This document shows, one piece after another, positions 55,577 through 63,744 of a stretch of 64,000 nt of DNA (its first letter is position 1; every line of letters starts with the position of its first letter). The stretch lies in assembly GCF_009914765.1 (NCBI RefSeq), contig NZ_WYDS01000011.1, positions 1 through 64,000 on the forward strand. The letters are read 5' to 3'. Under the pieces are notes generated by a model. That model did not search any database. It was not told the origin of the DNA and saw nothing but the letters and a program-made list of their open reading frames with translations. Source of the stretch: Halodesulfovibrio sp. MK-HDV (GTDB lineage Bacteria; Desulfobacterota; Desulfovibrionia; Desulfovibrionales; Desulfovibrionaceae). The position numbers were made by a program, and so were the translations under genes.

Positions 55577-57310
55577 ATGACTGAACGCGAAGCTCTTGCA
55601 CGCCGCATTGACATGGCGGCTGGACGAACTCCAGTAGATACTCTCATCACTAACTGTAAAGTGGTTGATGTTTTCTCTCAGACAATCTTCGAAAGCCCTG
55701 TTGCCATCGGTGACGGTAAAGTTGTCGGTTTCGGCGAATACGAAGCGGCTAAAACTATCGATGCTGCTGGTGGATACCTTATGCCGGGTCTCATCGACGG
55801 GCACGTTCATATTGAATCTTCTGTTGTTTCTCCTGCACAGTTTGCAAAGTGTGTTCTGCCATACGGCACAACCACAATCGTAGCAGACCCGCATGAAATT
55901 GCGAACGTATGCGGCCTGGAAGGCATTCGCTACATGCTGGATGCATCCAAAGACCTACCGCTTAATGTACGCATCATGCTTCCTTCTTGCGTACCGGCAA
56001 CACCGTTCGAAAACTCCGGTGCTATCCTTGAAGCAAAAGAACTTTCCGAGCTGATCGACCACGAAGGGGTGCACGGTCTTGCAGAAGTTATGAACTTCCC
56101 TGCTGTTATCAACAGCGATCCAGCAATGCTGGACAAAATTTACATGGCATCCTCACGCAATCGCATTGCCGACGGTCACACTCCGGGGTTATCCGGTCGT
56201 GATCTCATCGCTTATGCGGCAGCCGGAATCAAAACTGATCACGAATGTTGCACCATAGAAGAAATGCACGAGCGTATCCGTCTCGGCATGTACGTGCTCA
56301 TTCGTGAAGGTTCAGCAACCAAAGATCTTCGCACACTCGCAAAAGGTCTTACAGATGCAAACTACCGTCGCTGCGTATTCTGTACAGATGACCGTGAACC
56401 AGCAGATATTCTTGCAAATGGCCATATAAATACGAACCTTAAAATTGCTGTTGAAGAAGGCGTTGACGCACTTAAAGCAATTACCATAGGTACCCTTAAC
56501 GCAGCAGAGTGCTATGGTCTTAAAGGCAAAGGTGCAATTGCACCAGGCTACGATGCTGACATTATGATTGTGCGGGATCTTACCAATTTTGAAGTAAGCC
56601 ACGTGTTCACAGATGGTAACCAGATTGCCGAAAACGGCGTTCTGCTTGTTGAACCAAAAGAGATCGTACGTGACTCCGTTCGTGACACTGTGAACCTTGC
56701 TGATATCACTCTCGACGATCTTAAGCTCAAGCTTTCCAGCAACAACGTACGCACCATCAGCGTTATCCCAGACACAGTGCTCACCGAGTGTGTTATCAAA
56801 GAAGTTGTTCTGGATGAAAATGGCTGCTTCAACGCGAAACAAAACGAAGGGCTCACCAAAATTGCTGTGGTAGAGCGACACAATGCGACAGGCAACATCG
56901 GCCTCGGCATCTTCGAAAACTACCACATAAAAAATGGTGCAATCGCCACCACAATCGCACACGATTCACACAACATCGTAGTCGCAGGCGATAACGACGA
57001 AGACATGCTCGTTGCCATCAACGATCTCAAAGAAATTGGTGGCGGCATCACCCTCGTTCGCGATGGTAAAGTGCTCGGGCATCTCTCACTGCCAATTGCA
57101 GGGCTTATGTCCGACCAGCCTGCGCAGCAAGTTGCTACAAAAATGGAAGAGCTGCTGAATCTTTCCAAAGAATTTAGTATCAACCCGAAACTACAGCCAT
57201 TCATGACCCTCAGCTTCATGAGTCTGCCAGTAATCCCAGCGCTCAAACTTACAGACGGCGGTCTCTTCGATGTGACTACCTTCTCCTTTGTTCCTGTTGA
57301 AGCTGACTAA
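55577..57310 (+). CDS. ade: Adenine deaminase
   Basis: 577 residues, usual length for the bacterial Ade family. It deaminates adenine to hypoxanthine in purine salvage. Amidohydrolase metal-binding motif GHVHIESS and the PYGTTTIVADPHEIANV segment are clear. The C-terminal Ade domain has the DSHNIVVAGDND motif. AAGGAT precedes the ATG. With the nucleoside hydrolase at 61458 it points to purine salvage capacity. Confidence 0.96.
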   Translation: MTEREALARRIDMAAGRTPVDTLITNCKVVDVFSQTIFESPVAIGDGKVVGFGEYEAAKTIDAAGGYLMPGLIDGHVHIESSVVSPAQFAKCVLPYGTTTIVADPHEIANVCGLEGIRYMLDASKDLPLNVRIMLPSCVPATPFENSGAILEAKELSELIDHEGVHGLAEVMNFPAVINSDPAMLDKIYMASSRNRIADGHTPGLSGRDLIAYAAAGIKTDHECCTIEEMHERIRLGMYVLIREGSATKDLRTLAKGLTDANYRRCVFCTDDREPADILANGHINTNLKIAVEEGVDALKAITIGTLNAAECYGLKGKGAIAPGYDADIMIVRDLTNFEVSHVFTDGNQIAENGVLLVEPKEIVRDSVRDTVNLADITLDDLKLKLSSNNVRTISVIPDTVLTECVIKEVVLDENGCFNAKQNEGLTKIAVVERHNATGNIGLGIFENYHIKNGAIATTIAHDSHNIVVAGDNDEDMLVAINDLKEIGGGITLVRDGKVLGHLSLPIAGLMSDQPAQQVATKMEELLNLSKEFSINPKLQPFMTLSFMSLPVIPALKLTDGGLFDVTTFSFVPVEAD

Positions 57311-57323
57311 TAGTAAGTAGATT

Positions 57324-57452
57324 GGCCTCCGGCGGGTCTTCGACGAGCCTCGCCGGCAGCTGGGGAAAACCTTTCTGTAGAAAGGTTCTTAGGAATCTCC
57401 AAAGACTTTTACCTGCGAGTTTAGCCCGTTGCTTATTTTGCCTCGCGGCTTA
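57324..57452 (-). repeat. Dispersed intergenic repeat, inverted copy C
   Basis: Read on the minus strand it begins TAAGCCGCGAGG, has ATAAGCAAC, CTCGCA and TAAAAGT, an internal hairpin (AACCTTTCT with AGAAAGGTT), then CCCCAGCTGCCGG, ending CCGCCGGAGGCC. These landmarks match copies A and B in the same order. Confidence 0.65.
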
Positions 57453-57477
57453 CGCTCCACTACCTTTCATACAATAA

Positions 57478-57511
57478 AAAAGGCTGTCCTTCATATGAAG
57501 GACAGCCTTTT
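57478..57511. terminator. Bidirectional terminator after ade
   Basis: A 34-base perfect palindrome (AAAAGGCTGTCCTTC with its complement) with flanking A and T tracts. It lies between the inverted repeats C and B. Confidence 0.85.
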
Positions 57512-57532
57512 GTTATTTCAAGTTAGTACGTT

Positions 57533-57645
57533 TAAGCCGCGTGAAAACTCTATTGACGGGCGTAATTCGCATACTAAAAGTTTTAGGAAAGGGGTCTGGG
57601 GGAGAACCCTTTTCCAAAAGGGTTTCCCCCAGCCGTCGGAGACAT
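57533..57645 (+). repeat. Dispersed intergenic repeat, copy B
   Basis: It begins TAAGCCGCGTGAAAAC, then TTCGCATACTAAAAGTTTT, GGGGTCTGGGGG, hairpin AACCCTTTT/AAAAGGGTT (57605-57624), then CCCCCAGCCGTCGGAGACA. Same landmarks as copy A, opposite orientation to copy C 80 bases away. Confidence 0.7.
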
Positions 57646-57678
57646 AAAAAAAAGCGTCGCAGACAAAAACCTAGCTAG

Positions 57679-58854
57679 CTACGGCTTAGTATTACCATAC
57701 AACATGTAGCGAAGCTCTGGCAGACTACGGCCAGTTTTTTTGGAAAATTTGACAAGCTCTTCATACTCAGGCTTAGAAATTGTCATCCCGTCGACGCTGT
57801 AGCTTTTGCCATCCATCTCACCGAAGGGAGTTTCTGTGCGCTCTTCTTTACGTGGCAGGAGCACGCGTTCTGTTTTCTGCCTACGGATACCGAGAGTATG
57901 CGTGTGCGCAAAGAAAAGTTGCTCTATTTTTGCTAACTCACTTGGCTTGCAGAGAACTTTAAGACTTCCCGCGGGTCGATTTTTTTTCATTACCCCTGCG
58001 GTGAAGAATACATCCAACGCTCCGGCATCCATGAATATGTCGAAACAACGTCCTAACTCTTCGCCGGTCAGATGATCGATATGGCTTTCGAGAACGTAAA
58101 TTTCATCCGTAATTGTGTCGGGATTTGAGGAAGTTGTTTGTGCTTGGATTTCCGACTCAAGAAGACTTATGCGAAGGCCGCCACCGGATTCTCTTTGACC
58201 GTAGCCGAGACCTGTTTGCAACAGAACTCCATCAGCACCGGACTTAAAATCAGTTACGAGTTGATCGATGAGTAATGCACCGGTGGGAGTTATGAGCTCT
58301 TGTTCACATTCGGTGGCGAATACCGGTTTTCCTTTGAGTAATTCAAGAACAGCTGGCGCGGGAAGTGGTAGCGTGCCATGTTCGCACTCAACAGTTCCGG
58401 AAAACCACGGCAGTTTGGAAGCTGTAATGCTTGTGATACCAAGTTGCTCTACAGCCCAGAAAGCACCGATCACATCGACGAGTGTGTCTATTGCACCCAC
58501 TTCATGAAAATGTATGTCCTGTACGGCTTTACCGTGGACGGCAGCTTCGATTTCTGCCAGTCGCTCGAATGCGTTTATAGAACGTGTCTGCACGTCATTG
58601 GAGACTGAAAGCTTTTCGATGATCGAAACAATCTCTGGTAAATGTCGAAGCGGCTGGGCATCTGGCCATTCTATGGAAAGAGACGCGCCTACAATTGATT
58701 GTCTCATTGTACTTACAGGTGCGATTGATACGTAAATTCCTGCTTCGATAAAAATGCGCTGTAATAGCGACAAATCCACACCCAGATCATGCATAGCAGC
58801 CAAAAACATATCGCCGCCAAGTCCGAATCGACAATCAAGATACAACGCTTTCAT
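57679..58854 (-). CDS. larC: Nickel-pincer cofactor nickel insertion protein LarC
   Basis: 391 residues, single continuous frame (some bacteria split it by a frameshift). LarC inserts nickel into the pyridinium-bisthiocarboxylate mononucleotide cofactor of lactate racemase-type enzymes. The segments LDCRFGLGGDMFLAA and HFHEVGAIDTLVDVIG are characteristic, as is the FATECEQELITPTGALL region. No larA, larB or larE is adjacent, so the partners must be elsewhere. CTP or nickel binding residues were not mapped. Confidence 0.92.
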   Translation of the reverse strand: MKALYLDCRFGLGGDMFLAAMHDLGVDLSLLQRIFIEAGIYVSIAPVSTMRQSIVGASLSIEWPDAQPLRHLPEIVSIIEKLSVSNDVQTRSINAFERLAEIEAAVHGKAVQDIHFHEVGAIDTLVDVIGAFWAVEQLGITSITASKLPWFSGTVECEHGTLPLPAPAVLELLKGKPVFATECEQELITPTGALLIDQLVTDFKSGADGVLLQTGLGYGQRESGGGLRISLLESEIQAQTTSSNPDTITDEIYVLESHIDHLTGEELGRCFDIFMDAGALDVFFTAGVMKKNRPAGSLKVLCKPSELAKIEQLFFAHTHTLGIRRQKTERVLLPRKEERTETPFGEMDGKSYSVDGMTISKPEYEELVKFSKKTGRSLPELRYMLYGNTKP

Positions 58855-59077
58855 TCTCTATTTCCTTTCATCACAGGTACATTAAGGCTACCGGCCCATG
58901 CACGACACATTATAAAACACTAATCTGATCTAATATCTACTAAGCCAACAATAGTGCAAAGTACAGTCGCTTTGATATAGCAATTTTCGCTTGTTCACCT
59001 ACAAAATAAATGCTTATATATAAAACAAGTATACTATCAATGATCAAACGTATGTGTGTATTTCAGGAGGAAAAATC

Positions 59078-59752
59078 ATGCTGATTCGTGACTGGATGGC
59101 AAAAGATGTAATTACTGTCTCGCCCGATACATCAATGATGAAGGCCTCCAAGGCTTTAAAAGCACACGACATTAGCCGTATCCCTGTTGTGGATCACAGC
59201 GGTCGTGTCGTCGGGATAGTCTCAGATAGAGATATAAAAGAAGCCTCTCCTTCCAAAGCTACGACACTAGATGTGCACGAGCTTTACTACCTGCTCTCAG
59301 AAATCAAAGTTAAAGACATCATGACGGTTGATCCGCATGTTACAAGCCCGACCAACACTGTTGAAAATGCTGCCATGATGATGATTGAGAAAGACTTTGG
59401 TGGTCTTCCTGTGGTTGATGAAGACGGTAAATTGGTGGGTATCATTACCGTAAGTGACATTTTTAATGTTCTTATCACCATCACGGGTGCCCGTCAGGGT
59501 GGTGTTCAGTTCGGTATTCGTTTACCAAACGAAGCTGGCACACTGCGCCCTATCCTGAACCTTATGCGTCAGCATAAAGCGCGTATTGTTTCTATTCTTT
59601 CCGCTATGGAAGAAGAGGAAGGAAAAGGCAAACGCGACGTGAACATTCGCATTATGCCGATGGAACGCACCAAGGAAAACCAGATTATCGAGGATCTTAA
59701 AGAACAATTTGATGTTATATTCTGGGCACGTGACAACGTTCACCCTCAGTAA
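59078..59752 (+). CDS. CBS-pair plus ACT domain protein (AcuB-like)
   Basis: 224 residues from the ATG at 59078 with AGGAGG upstream. An ATG at 59054 is in frame but lies before the ribosome site. Two CBS motifs are at about residues 5-60 (RDWMAKDVITVSPD, RIPVVDHSGRVVGIVSDRD) and 75-135 (VKDIMTVDPHV, GLPVVDEDGKLVGIITVSD). A C-terminal ACT-like domain follows from ~150. It is probably an adenine-nucleotide sensor. The name AcuB is a family label, not a proven acetoin role. Confidence 0.9.
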   Translation: MLIRDWMAKDVITVSPDTSMMKASKALKAHDISRIPVVDHSGRVVGIVSDRDIKEASPSKATTLDVHELYYLLSEIKVKDIMTVDPHVTSPTNTVENAAMMMIEKDFGGLPVVDEDGKLVGIITVSDIFNVLITITGARQGGVQFGIRLPNEAGTLRPILNLMRQHKARIVSILSAMEEEEGKGKRDVNIRIMPMERTKENQIIEDLKEQFDVIFWARDNVHPQ

Positions 59753-59777
59753 AATATCACTCGTCTTGTAGATTTTT

Positions 59778-59800
59778 AAGCGGCTCTTTTGGAGTCGCTT
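59778..59800 (+). terminator. Rho-independent terminator after the CBS-ACT gene
   Basis: AAGCGGCTC and GAGTCGCTT pair with one mismatch around a 5-base loop, followed by TCTTTTT. Confidence 0.7.
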
Positions 59801-59991
59801 TCTTTTTGACACTCACACAACAAACGTACCCACTCGCAGCCCTTGTCAAATCGTTGCTCACGCCGAGATGTATCCATTTTGCAACATGCACAGTTGCAAC
59901 AATGCAACCGGTTTTATAATTCACACCTCTGTCACATTAGATTAGCTCTTCATAGGGTTATCTTTTTTTCATCAGACAGAGGTAGCCCACT

Positions 59992-60138
59992 ATGATCCTT
60001 GACAATATCAGCATGTTTGGAAGCTTGTGTTTTTCGGAACACTGTGGCATCTTAGCGCCGTTGATATCACTTGTTTTTTCCTTTTTTTTGTTCCGTAAGG
60101 CGACAAGAAAAATCGAATTTTATGGGCTTGCCCATTGA
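59992..60138 (+). CDS. Possible 48-residue membrane peptide upstream of dsrC
   Basis: An open frame ATG to TGA. A hydrophobic segment (GILAPLISLVFSFFLF) is followed by a basic stretch (RKATRKIE), the arrangement of a one-pass small membrane protein. AGAGG is 10 bases upstream. Length and conservation cannot be judged by eye, so it may be chance. The stop lies in the predicted dsrC promoter. Confidence 0.3.
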   Translation: MILDNISMFGSLCFSEHCGILAPLISLVFSFFLFRKATRKIEFYGLAH

Positions 60139-60163
60139 CAAAATGACTATCACGGCTTTAACA
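60135..60163 (+). promoter_or_regulatory. Predicted dsrC promoter
   Basis: TTGACA (60135-60140) is followed after 17 bases by TTAACA (60158-60163). The -35 is perfect, the -10 weak. The 14-base palindrome ATGGGCTTGCCCAT (60122-60135) abuts the -35. Confidence 0.45.
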
Positions 60164-60171
60164 AGTCAGTG

Positions 60172-60189
60172 TTTGCTCTATAGAGCAAA
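60172..60189 (+). promoter_or_regulatory. Perfect palindrome near the dsrC start site
   Basis: TTTGCTCTATAGAGCAAA is an 18-base perfect palindrome at about the +1 position of the predicted promoter and ~118 bases before dsrC. Likely operator. The regulator is unknown and the sequence is not a Rex or CRP/FNR site. Confidence 0.5.
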
Positions 60190-60306
60190 TCTGTATGGAG
60201 ACAAGCAGTGGATCACTGCTTTACATCAGGTTGTCAGCTGTTGCTGCAACCCGGCATATGTCTGAGCTAAATATCACGCTTATAGACCATGTCCAAGGAG
60301 GACAAA

Positions 60307-60624
60307 ATGGCTGAAATTACTTTTGAAGGTAAATCTTTCGAGGTTGATGAAGACGGCTTCCTGCTTAAATTCGAAGAATGGTGCCCTGAATGGGTAGATT
60401 ACGTTAAAGAATCTGAAGGCATCTCTGAGATCTCCGAAGATCACCAGAAAATCCTTGATTTCCTTCAGGATTACTACAGAAAGAACGGTATCGCTCCTAT
60501 GGTGCGTATCCTTTCTAAAAACACTGGCTTCAAATTGAAGCAGGTATACGAACTCTTCCCTTCCGGCCCAGGTAAGGGAGCATGTAAGATGGCTGGTCTT
60601 CCTAAGCCTACCGGCTGCGTATAG
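60307..60624 (+). CDS. dsrC: Dissimilatory sulfite reductase sulfur carrier DsrC
   Basis: 105 residues. The C-terminal arm carries both conserved cysteines, Cys93 (GACKMAG) and Cys104 (TGCV), spaced 11 apart as in true DsrC proteins that form a trisulfide with DsrAB-bound sulfite. TusE-type relatives have only the last one. AAGGAGG precedes the ATG at 60307. An ATG at 60289 overlaps that ribosome site and is rejected. It receives sulfur from DsrAB and returns it reduced through DsrMKJOP. Single-gene unit with its own terminator. Confidence 0.97.
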   Translation: MAEITFEGKSFEVDEDGFLLKFEEWCPEWVDYVKESEGISEISEDHQKILDFLQDYYRKNGIAPMVRILSKNTGFKLKQVYELFPSGPGKGACKMAGLPKPTGCV

Positions 60625-60651
60625 TCAGCTGATCTTACAGTTTGAGCATAT

Positions 60652-60677
60652 AAAGCGGGAGATTTTTCTCCCGCTTT
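60652..60677. terminator. Rho-independent terminator after dsrC
   Basis: AAAGCGGGAGA and TCTCCCGCTTT form an 11-bp stem with a 4-base loop and TATTTT after. The symmetric ends may also serve the converging small gene. Confidence 0.85.
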
Positions 60678-60815
60678 TATTTTGTCCAAAAAAAACCAGC
60701 AAGCGCAATGCGCTGCTGATTCTCACCCTTTACACACACACGTCCCCTCAATGCCTTCGCATCAAGGGGACACATGCCACAACTAAATCGCCTAACAGTC
60801 TGATATGAGAATAGC

Positions 60816-61091
60816 TTAATGCTCTGTTGTCATATCTGCGTTATCAAGCAAATCAATCCATTTTCTTTCTTCTTGCAACAACTCGCTTTCGAGAGCTAAC
60901 TGCACGGACTCTTGTGTTTCACGCATAGTTCCAAACAGGCTTTCAACGTGTCCCACTATATTACGCATAATCTCGGGAGTGACGACAAAATCTCCGCCGT
61001 CATTTTTCTTCACGGAACGCACAGTTCCAGAAAATTCAGAAAATTCTTTCCCAAGTTTTGAAATCATATCATCCATTGCATTTTTGATCAC
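60816..61091 (-). CDS. Small hypothetical helical protein
   Basis: 91 residues from the GTG at 61091 with GGAGGG 5 bases upstream. A longer start at 61145 lies before that ribosome site. Mostly charged and predicted helical (MDDMISKLGKEFSEFSG, NIVGHVESLFGTMRETQES, LLQEERKWIDLLDN). No cysteines, no membrane segment and no family I recognise. Confidence 0.65.
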   Translation of the reverse strand: MIKNAMDDMISKLGKEFSEFSGTVRSVKKNDGGDFVVTPEIMRNIVGHVESLFGTMRETQESVQLALESELLQEERKWIDLLDNADMTTEH

Positions 61092-61145
61092 GATGACCCT
61101 CCAGCGTATATATTTCATTTCCCGATTCAGCCCGTACTCTTTCAA

Positions 61146-61457
61146 TCAATCGAAAAAGTTAAGCTTTCAAGACGTCGCCTAAAACATCCGCAGGAAACAT
61201 GAGCTATTAACCTAAAATTACTGAACTTTTAGTTCAGAAACTTATTTTTTCTCTTTCTTGAAATGCACACTAGAACGCAGGTACTTTTGCAACAAGTATA
61301 TTTTTTTCCACAAGCAGTGCAAAGTTACGAACAAATTCAAGTATACTGGTGCTACAGGGAGTTTTTTTATCTCTAAAAAAGGGTCAACAATAAACAAGCT
61401 CACTTGGCTAATTACAATAACAGTAGCAACTAACCTCGCTAAAAACCAATTATTTCT
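61146..61457. other. Intergenic region, nothing recognised
   Basis: About 310 AT-rich bases between two minus-strand genes. The short plus-strand frame at 61258 has no support. No clear terminator for the nucleoside hydrolase was found here. Confidence 0.35.
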
Positions 61458-62531
61458 TCAACTGTTAGATTCTAACGAAACAGCTCGGCTCAGCAAATCA
61501 CATAATACTTGCTCAGCCCTTGCAGTGTCTACGTTAACAGCAACCTCGACCTTCAACTTGGTTGCATAATCAGCAGTTTTGCACAAAGAATCTACATCCT
61601 GTGGAAAAAGTTCGTATCCTTCTAGAAACCTTACTATGTCTGCATTCATATATCTGTATGTACATACTGACGTGTCCAGTAGAGCGAGTATGGTTAGGGG
61701 GTCATGCATGTGTGCACCAACCAATTTCCGCTCAAAAATACTCCACTCAAGCCACGGTTCAATGTTACGTATTAGAGTTTTTCCTAAAGTCCCATGTGCA
61801 GCTAATTTAATTTTTTGCATATGCACATTTCGTAAATAAAAATGGCTTGTGACATTGGCTGTAATAAAACGAACCGGAATATCAGCCTTCAACACTTCAA
61901 CGGTCGCCTGTTTATCGTACCAGGTATTAAACCTAAGCGTTGTTTCCCATATTTCCGGTGGAATATCCGCAGTATCCCATTCGAATGCCAACTCGCCTTC
62001 CTGTGGCTCAAACGAGCCACCCATATGAATGACTTCGTTAATAAGCGGAGCAATATCCGGATCTTTTTGTAATGCTAACGCAAGGTTAGTAAAGCTGCCT
62101 AATGCTACCACCACTATCTTGTTTGGATTAGCCCGCACAGCATCAATCAGTACATCAACTCCTGACGGGAGTGTGGAAACATCTACAGCCGGAACCTGTG
62201 GCGCATTATCCCAGTAAGCCGTCCATGCGCTGTACGCTTTTGCTTCCAAGAATTGGTGATGCGCCTCTCTATCACCGGAAAGGGGCGTTTCCGCCCCCAA
62301 CCCTACAGGAATATCAGTAATTCCGAATTGCTTAAGAAGATACAGAGTGTTTTGCGCCGCCTCATATGCCCTGCAATTACAGGCCGAAGCAACAATGGCC
62401 TTCACGTCTACCTTTTCTGACACAAGGCTTACAATAAGCGCTATGCCATCATCCAGATCACGCACAGGCATTCCAAAAGCATTGTCTGTATCAATAACAA
62501 GCGGAATTGCGTCACTATTTTTTAAGAACAT
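61458..62531 (-). CDS. Inosine-uridine-type nucleoside hydrolase
   Basis: 357 residues. The calcium-binding start is DTDNAFGMPVRDLDDGIAL, a longer variant of the usual DTDPGxDD. The IUNH pattern IVVVALGSFTNLALAL and the late HDPLTILALLD with its Asp ligand are present. It splits nucleosides into base and ribose. The specificity is unclear. Its start overlaps the substrate-binding protein stop by 17 bases, so the pair is co-translated and may share a substrate. It has no signal peptide. Confidence 0.88.
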   Translation of the reverse strand: MFLKNSDAIPLVIDTDNAFGMPVRDLDDGIALIVSLVSEKVDVKAIVASACNCRAYEAAQNTLYLLKQFGITDIPVGLGAETPLSGDREAHHQFLEAKAYSAWTAYWDNAPQVPAVDVSTLPSGVDVLIDAVRANPNKIVVVALGSFTNLALALQKDPDIAPLINEVIHMGGSFEPQEGELAFEWDTADIPPEIWETTLRFNTWYDKQATVEVLKADIPVRFITANVTSHFYLRNVHMQKIKLAAHGTLGKTLIRNIEPWLEWSIFERKLVGAHMHDPLTILALLDTSVCTYRYMNADIVRFLEGYELFPQDVDSLCKTADYATKLKVEVAVNVDTARAEQVLCDLLSRAVSLESNS

Positions 62532-63744
62532 GCTCTTCCCAGCCTTGTTCCAATGCTTCCAGCCACTCAGAAGGGATCTCTGGAACTGCTACAGCACTCA
62601 GTTCAGCAGGCTTCAGCGTTGCTTGGCCAAGGTCAACCTCAGCAAACTGCGCTACAACCTCTGGGGATAATTTGTTCATATCCAATACAGGAAAATCACC
62701 CCAGATATTCGGAGAAAACTTCGAAAGTTGTGCCTCAGGGGAAAGTAAATAGTTCATAACAATAAGTGCTCCGGATTTGTTTGAAGCATTCTTCGGAATA
62801 GCCGTAAAATGGGTGTTGTAAATAGAGCCTTCTTCCATGACGAAAGTGCGGACACTTTCAGGATATGTTCCGTCTATGACACGGTTCTGTGCATGAGTCG
62901 GATGGTACGCCATCATCACATCAATTTCCCCGCGAGAGAACAATGTAGCCTGAAATGCTGGATCTTTCGGATATGCTCTTCCTTCCTGCCACAGGTACGG
63001 TGCAATATCGTTAAGGTATGCCCAAAGCTTTGGTGCATTAGCGTCAAACAACGCCTGATCAAATCCATTTGCATACTGCTCATGCCCGCCAGTTACTGCA
63101 TAAAAAACCTGACGGATGAATGCGGAACCTGTGAAGTCCGGCGGAGACGGGTATGTAAATTTACCAGGATTCTTCTTCACCCATTCTTGTAATTCAGCAA
63201 ATGACTTTGGAGGATTCGGCGTGCGCGCACTGTCGTACTCAAAAACAAATTGTGCACGACCATACGGTGCCTCATACCCATCCACCGGGTATCCAAAATC
63301 TGTCGCAGCTTCGTCAGGATTCACATATGCCAAATAGTTTGGAAGAAGCGGCGTGACAGGCCCTTCTATCAGATCGGCCTTACGGGCATTCTTGAAATTT
63401 TCACCATTTATCCACAGCAGATCAATGCTGCCTGTGGATTTTCCAGCACTCTTCTCAGCCAGCATTTTATTCATAAATACTGGAGCACTCATAGGCACTC
63501 TTTCAACCGTTACCCCGTACTGCTCTTTCACAGCAGGAGCGATGACATTGTCTATCCAGTCGTTGACGTTATTCATGCCACCATACATGTAAAAACGTAC
63601 GGTCGTGTCTTTTGCACGAGCCACATGTTCATCCCAACTGATATCCGTTGTTGCCTGCTGCTTCTCTTCTGCACCGCAGCCCGCTGCCAACAAAAGCAGC
63701 AAGCATACCGCTCCCGTTGCAAAAAAACGAATAAATTGTTTCAC
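62515..63744 (-). CDS. ABC-transporter substrate-binding lipoprotein, YnjB-like
   Basis: 409 residues. Signal peptide with lipobox LAAGC (lipid on Cys23). The middle is a two-lobe binding protein of the extracellular solute-binding type (FYMYGGMNNVNDWIDNVIAP, VPMSAPVFMNKMLAE, SIDLLWINGENF), resembling the YnjB group. The permease and ATPase (YnjC/YnjD-like) are not in the window and may lie to the right or elsewhere. Solute unknown. Being coupled to a nucleoside hydrolase suggests a nucleoside-like ligand. A GAGGTGAT site precedes the ATG. Confidence 0.88.
   Translation of the reverse strand: MKQFIRFFATGAVCLLLLLAAGCGAEEKQQATTDISWDEHVARAKDTTVRFYMYGGMNNVNDWIDNVIAPAVKEQYGVTVERVPMSAPVFMNKMLAEKSAGKSTGSIDLLWINGENFKNARKADLIEGPVTPLLPNYLAYVNPDEAATDFGYPVDGYEAPYGRAQFVFEYDSARTPNPPKSFAELQEWVKKNPGKFTYPSPPDFTGSAFIRQVFYAVTGGHEQYANGFDQALFDANAPKLWAYLNDIAPYLWQEGRAYPKDPAFQATLFSRGEIDVMMAYHPTHAQNRVIDGTYPESVRTFVMEEGSIYNTHFTAIPKNASNKSGALIVMNYLLSPEAQLSKFSPNIWGDFPVLDMNKLSPEVVAQFAEVDLGQATLKPAELSAVAVPEIPSEWLEALEQGWEEHVLKK

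Noticed and set aside
60071-60265. 64-codon frame upstream of dsrC
   Set aside because: No ribosome site. It spans the predicted promoter and palindromes.
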